Below are positions 61,208 to 64,000 of a stretch of 64,000 nucleotides of DNA, piece by piece; the first letter of the stretch is position 1, and each line of letters begins with the position of its first letter. A program made the position numbers and the translations under genes. Origin of the DNA: Nilaparvata lugens. Taxonomy: Eukaryota > Arthropoda > Insecta > Hemiptera > Delphacidae. A model generated the notes under the pieces. That model was not told where the DNA came from. It searched no databases and saw only the letters and a program-made list of their open reading frames with translations. Location: assembly GCF_014356525.2 (NCBI RefSeq), contig NC_052508.1, positions 45,177,858 to 45,241,857 on the forward strand, written 5' to 3'.

Positions 61208-61994
61208 TACAGAGTGTCTTATAAGTCACTCACTATTTTTATACAACTATAATTTCTTTGTTTATGAACCAATTTTGTTAGAACTACATTTTTTAGATAG
61301 AGGCACTTTGAGGTTGTGTTTAAGACCAATTTTTATTTGTTTCAGTTTAAAAGTGCCCCCTCTCTTGACTGTGGAAAAACGAACCGAAATAGCAGCTCGA
61401 TATGAGTTGTGGGGATCTGTGGTGCGAGTATAAAGGTTGTGGAGATCACTGGATGCAAAAACACTGAGATCTTTCTTAAGAATCGTTGCAACAGAGTAAT
61501 GTGAAAGACCACTTTCAAGAGATCCTTGACGCAGTGATTTCTTAGGGATCCTCATGAACATTTCACGAACTCTGTCAACATTCTCTGCTGTCTTTGACGT
61601 TGATGGTCTTCCTGATCGTCTTGTATCTGCGACAATCCCTGTTGTTAGTTATTTGGAATGGAATTTTTCAACAGTTTTTGCATCCAGTTTTGCATGGAAA
61701 CCTCATTCCATGCCCCAAACCTCCAAAACCTCATGCCTTCCAAACCTCGTTCAGCCCTCCACCATCTTTGTACTCGCACCACAGATCCTCAGATCTCATA
61801 ACGAGCTGCTATTTCGGCTCGTTCTTCCACAGTCAAGAGAAGGTGCATTTTGAAACTGAAACGAATGAAAATTAGTGTTAAACACAACCTCAAGGAGTGC
61901 TCTATCTAAAAAATGTAGTTCTAACAAAATTGGTTAATAAATAAAGAAATTATAGCTGTATAAGAATAGGGAGTGACTTATAAGACACTCTGTA
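61208..61994. mobile_element. Mariner-derived foldback MITE
   Basis: Inverted ends TACAGAGTGTCTTATAAGTC and GACTTATAAGACACTCTGTA. Both arms encode, in opposite directions, the first residues of a mariner-type transposase (phrases like ERAEIAARYE). The middle, on the minus strand, continues with SGRPSTSKTAENVDRVREMF and RQGSLESGLSHYSVATI, the HTH region. No catalytic domain is present. Confidence 0.75.
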
Positions 61995-62005
61995 GTATAA
62001 TACTA

Positions 62006-64000
<1,995 letters not shown>

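Overview
The window is AT-rich, repeat-dense DNA from an insect nucleus. It has widely spaced exons with GT-AG junctions, CR1/Jockey-type non-LTR elements, an errantivirus-type Ty3/gypsy element, a mariner element and many foldback or MITE-like repeats. The repeat style suggests a hemipteran, perhaps a planthopper; that is a guess from general familiarity, not from a search.

The only host gene I recognise is Su(z)12, a Polycomb Repressive Complex 2 subunit, on the minus strand. Its 5' exons lie beyond the right edge. In transcript order the exons are 63763-63542 (zinc finger), 62272-62019 (linker and start of VEFS box), a VEFS exon present twice (49154-48969 and 45437-45252), 29898-29688 (end of VEFS box), a low-complexity exon present twice (24462-24246, frameshifted, and 21685-21470, intact), and the terminal exon, present once in full (11872-11471) and once as a truncated copy (16377-16189). 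Splice phases agree throughout, and one copy of each exon gives 496 residues. Introns are stuffed with transposable elements.

Layout from left to right: 0.77-5.34 kb, a broken CR1-like element on the minus strand. 5.3-11.5 kb, the 3' flank of Su(z)12 with foldback repeats. 11.5-16.7 kb, the terminal exon and its partial duplicate flanking a second CR1-like element (plus strand). 16.4-20.5 kb, foldback and Harbinger-like MITEs plus a roughly 700-bp tandem duplication. 20.5-25.8 kb, a 2.5-kb direct duplication carrying a Su(z)12 exon. 25.1-27.9 kb, a long inverted repeat. 28.4-29.2 kb, a nested mariner-derived foldback. 29.7-29.9 kb, a VEFS exon. 31.2-35.4 kb, a 4.2-kb element with two 712-bp inverted arms. 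36.8-38.5 kb, a MITE abutted by a nearly intact mariner. 38.6-43.4 kb, Harbinger-like MITEs and retroelement tails. 43.7-51.1 kb, a 3.7-kb tandem duplication carrying the VEFS exon, an LTR and part of gag. 46.2-60.1 kb, a defective errantivirus with LTRs, gag, fragmentary pol and broken env, whose pol is split by a third CR1 element. 61.2-62.0 kb, a mariner-derived foldback. 62.0-63.8 kb, two Su(z)12 exons.

The most interesting pattern is that three different Su(z)12 exons each lie inside a separate local duplication. This is either repeated structural change within one gene or collapse of two haplotypes into one assembly. I found no operon, CRISPR array, tRNA or rRNA gene.
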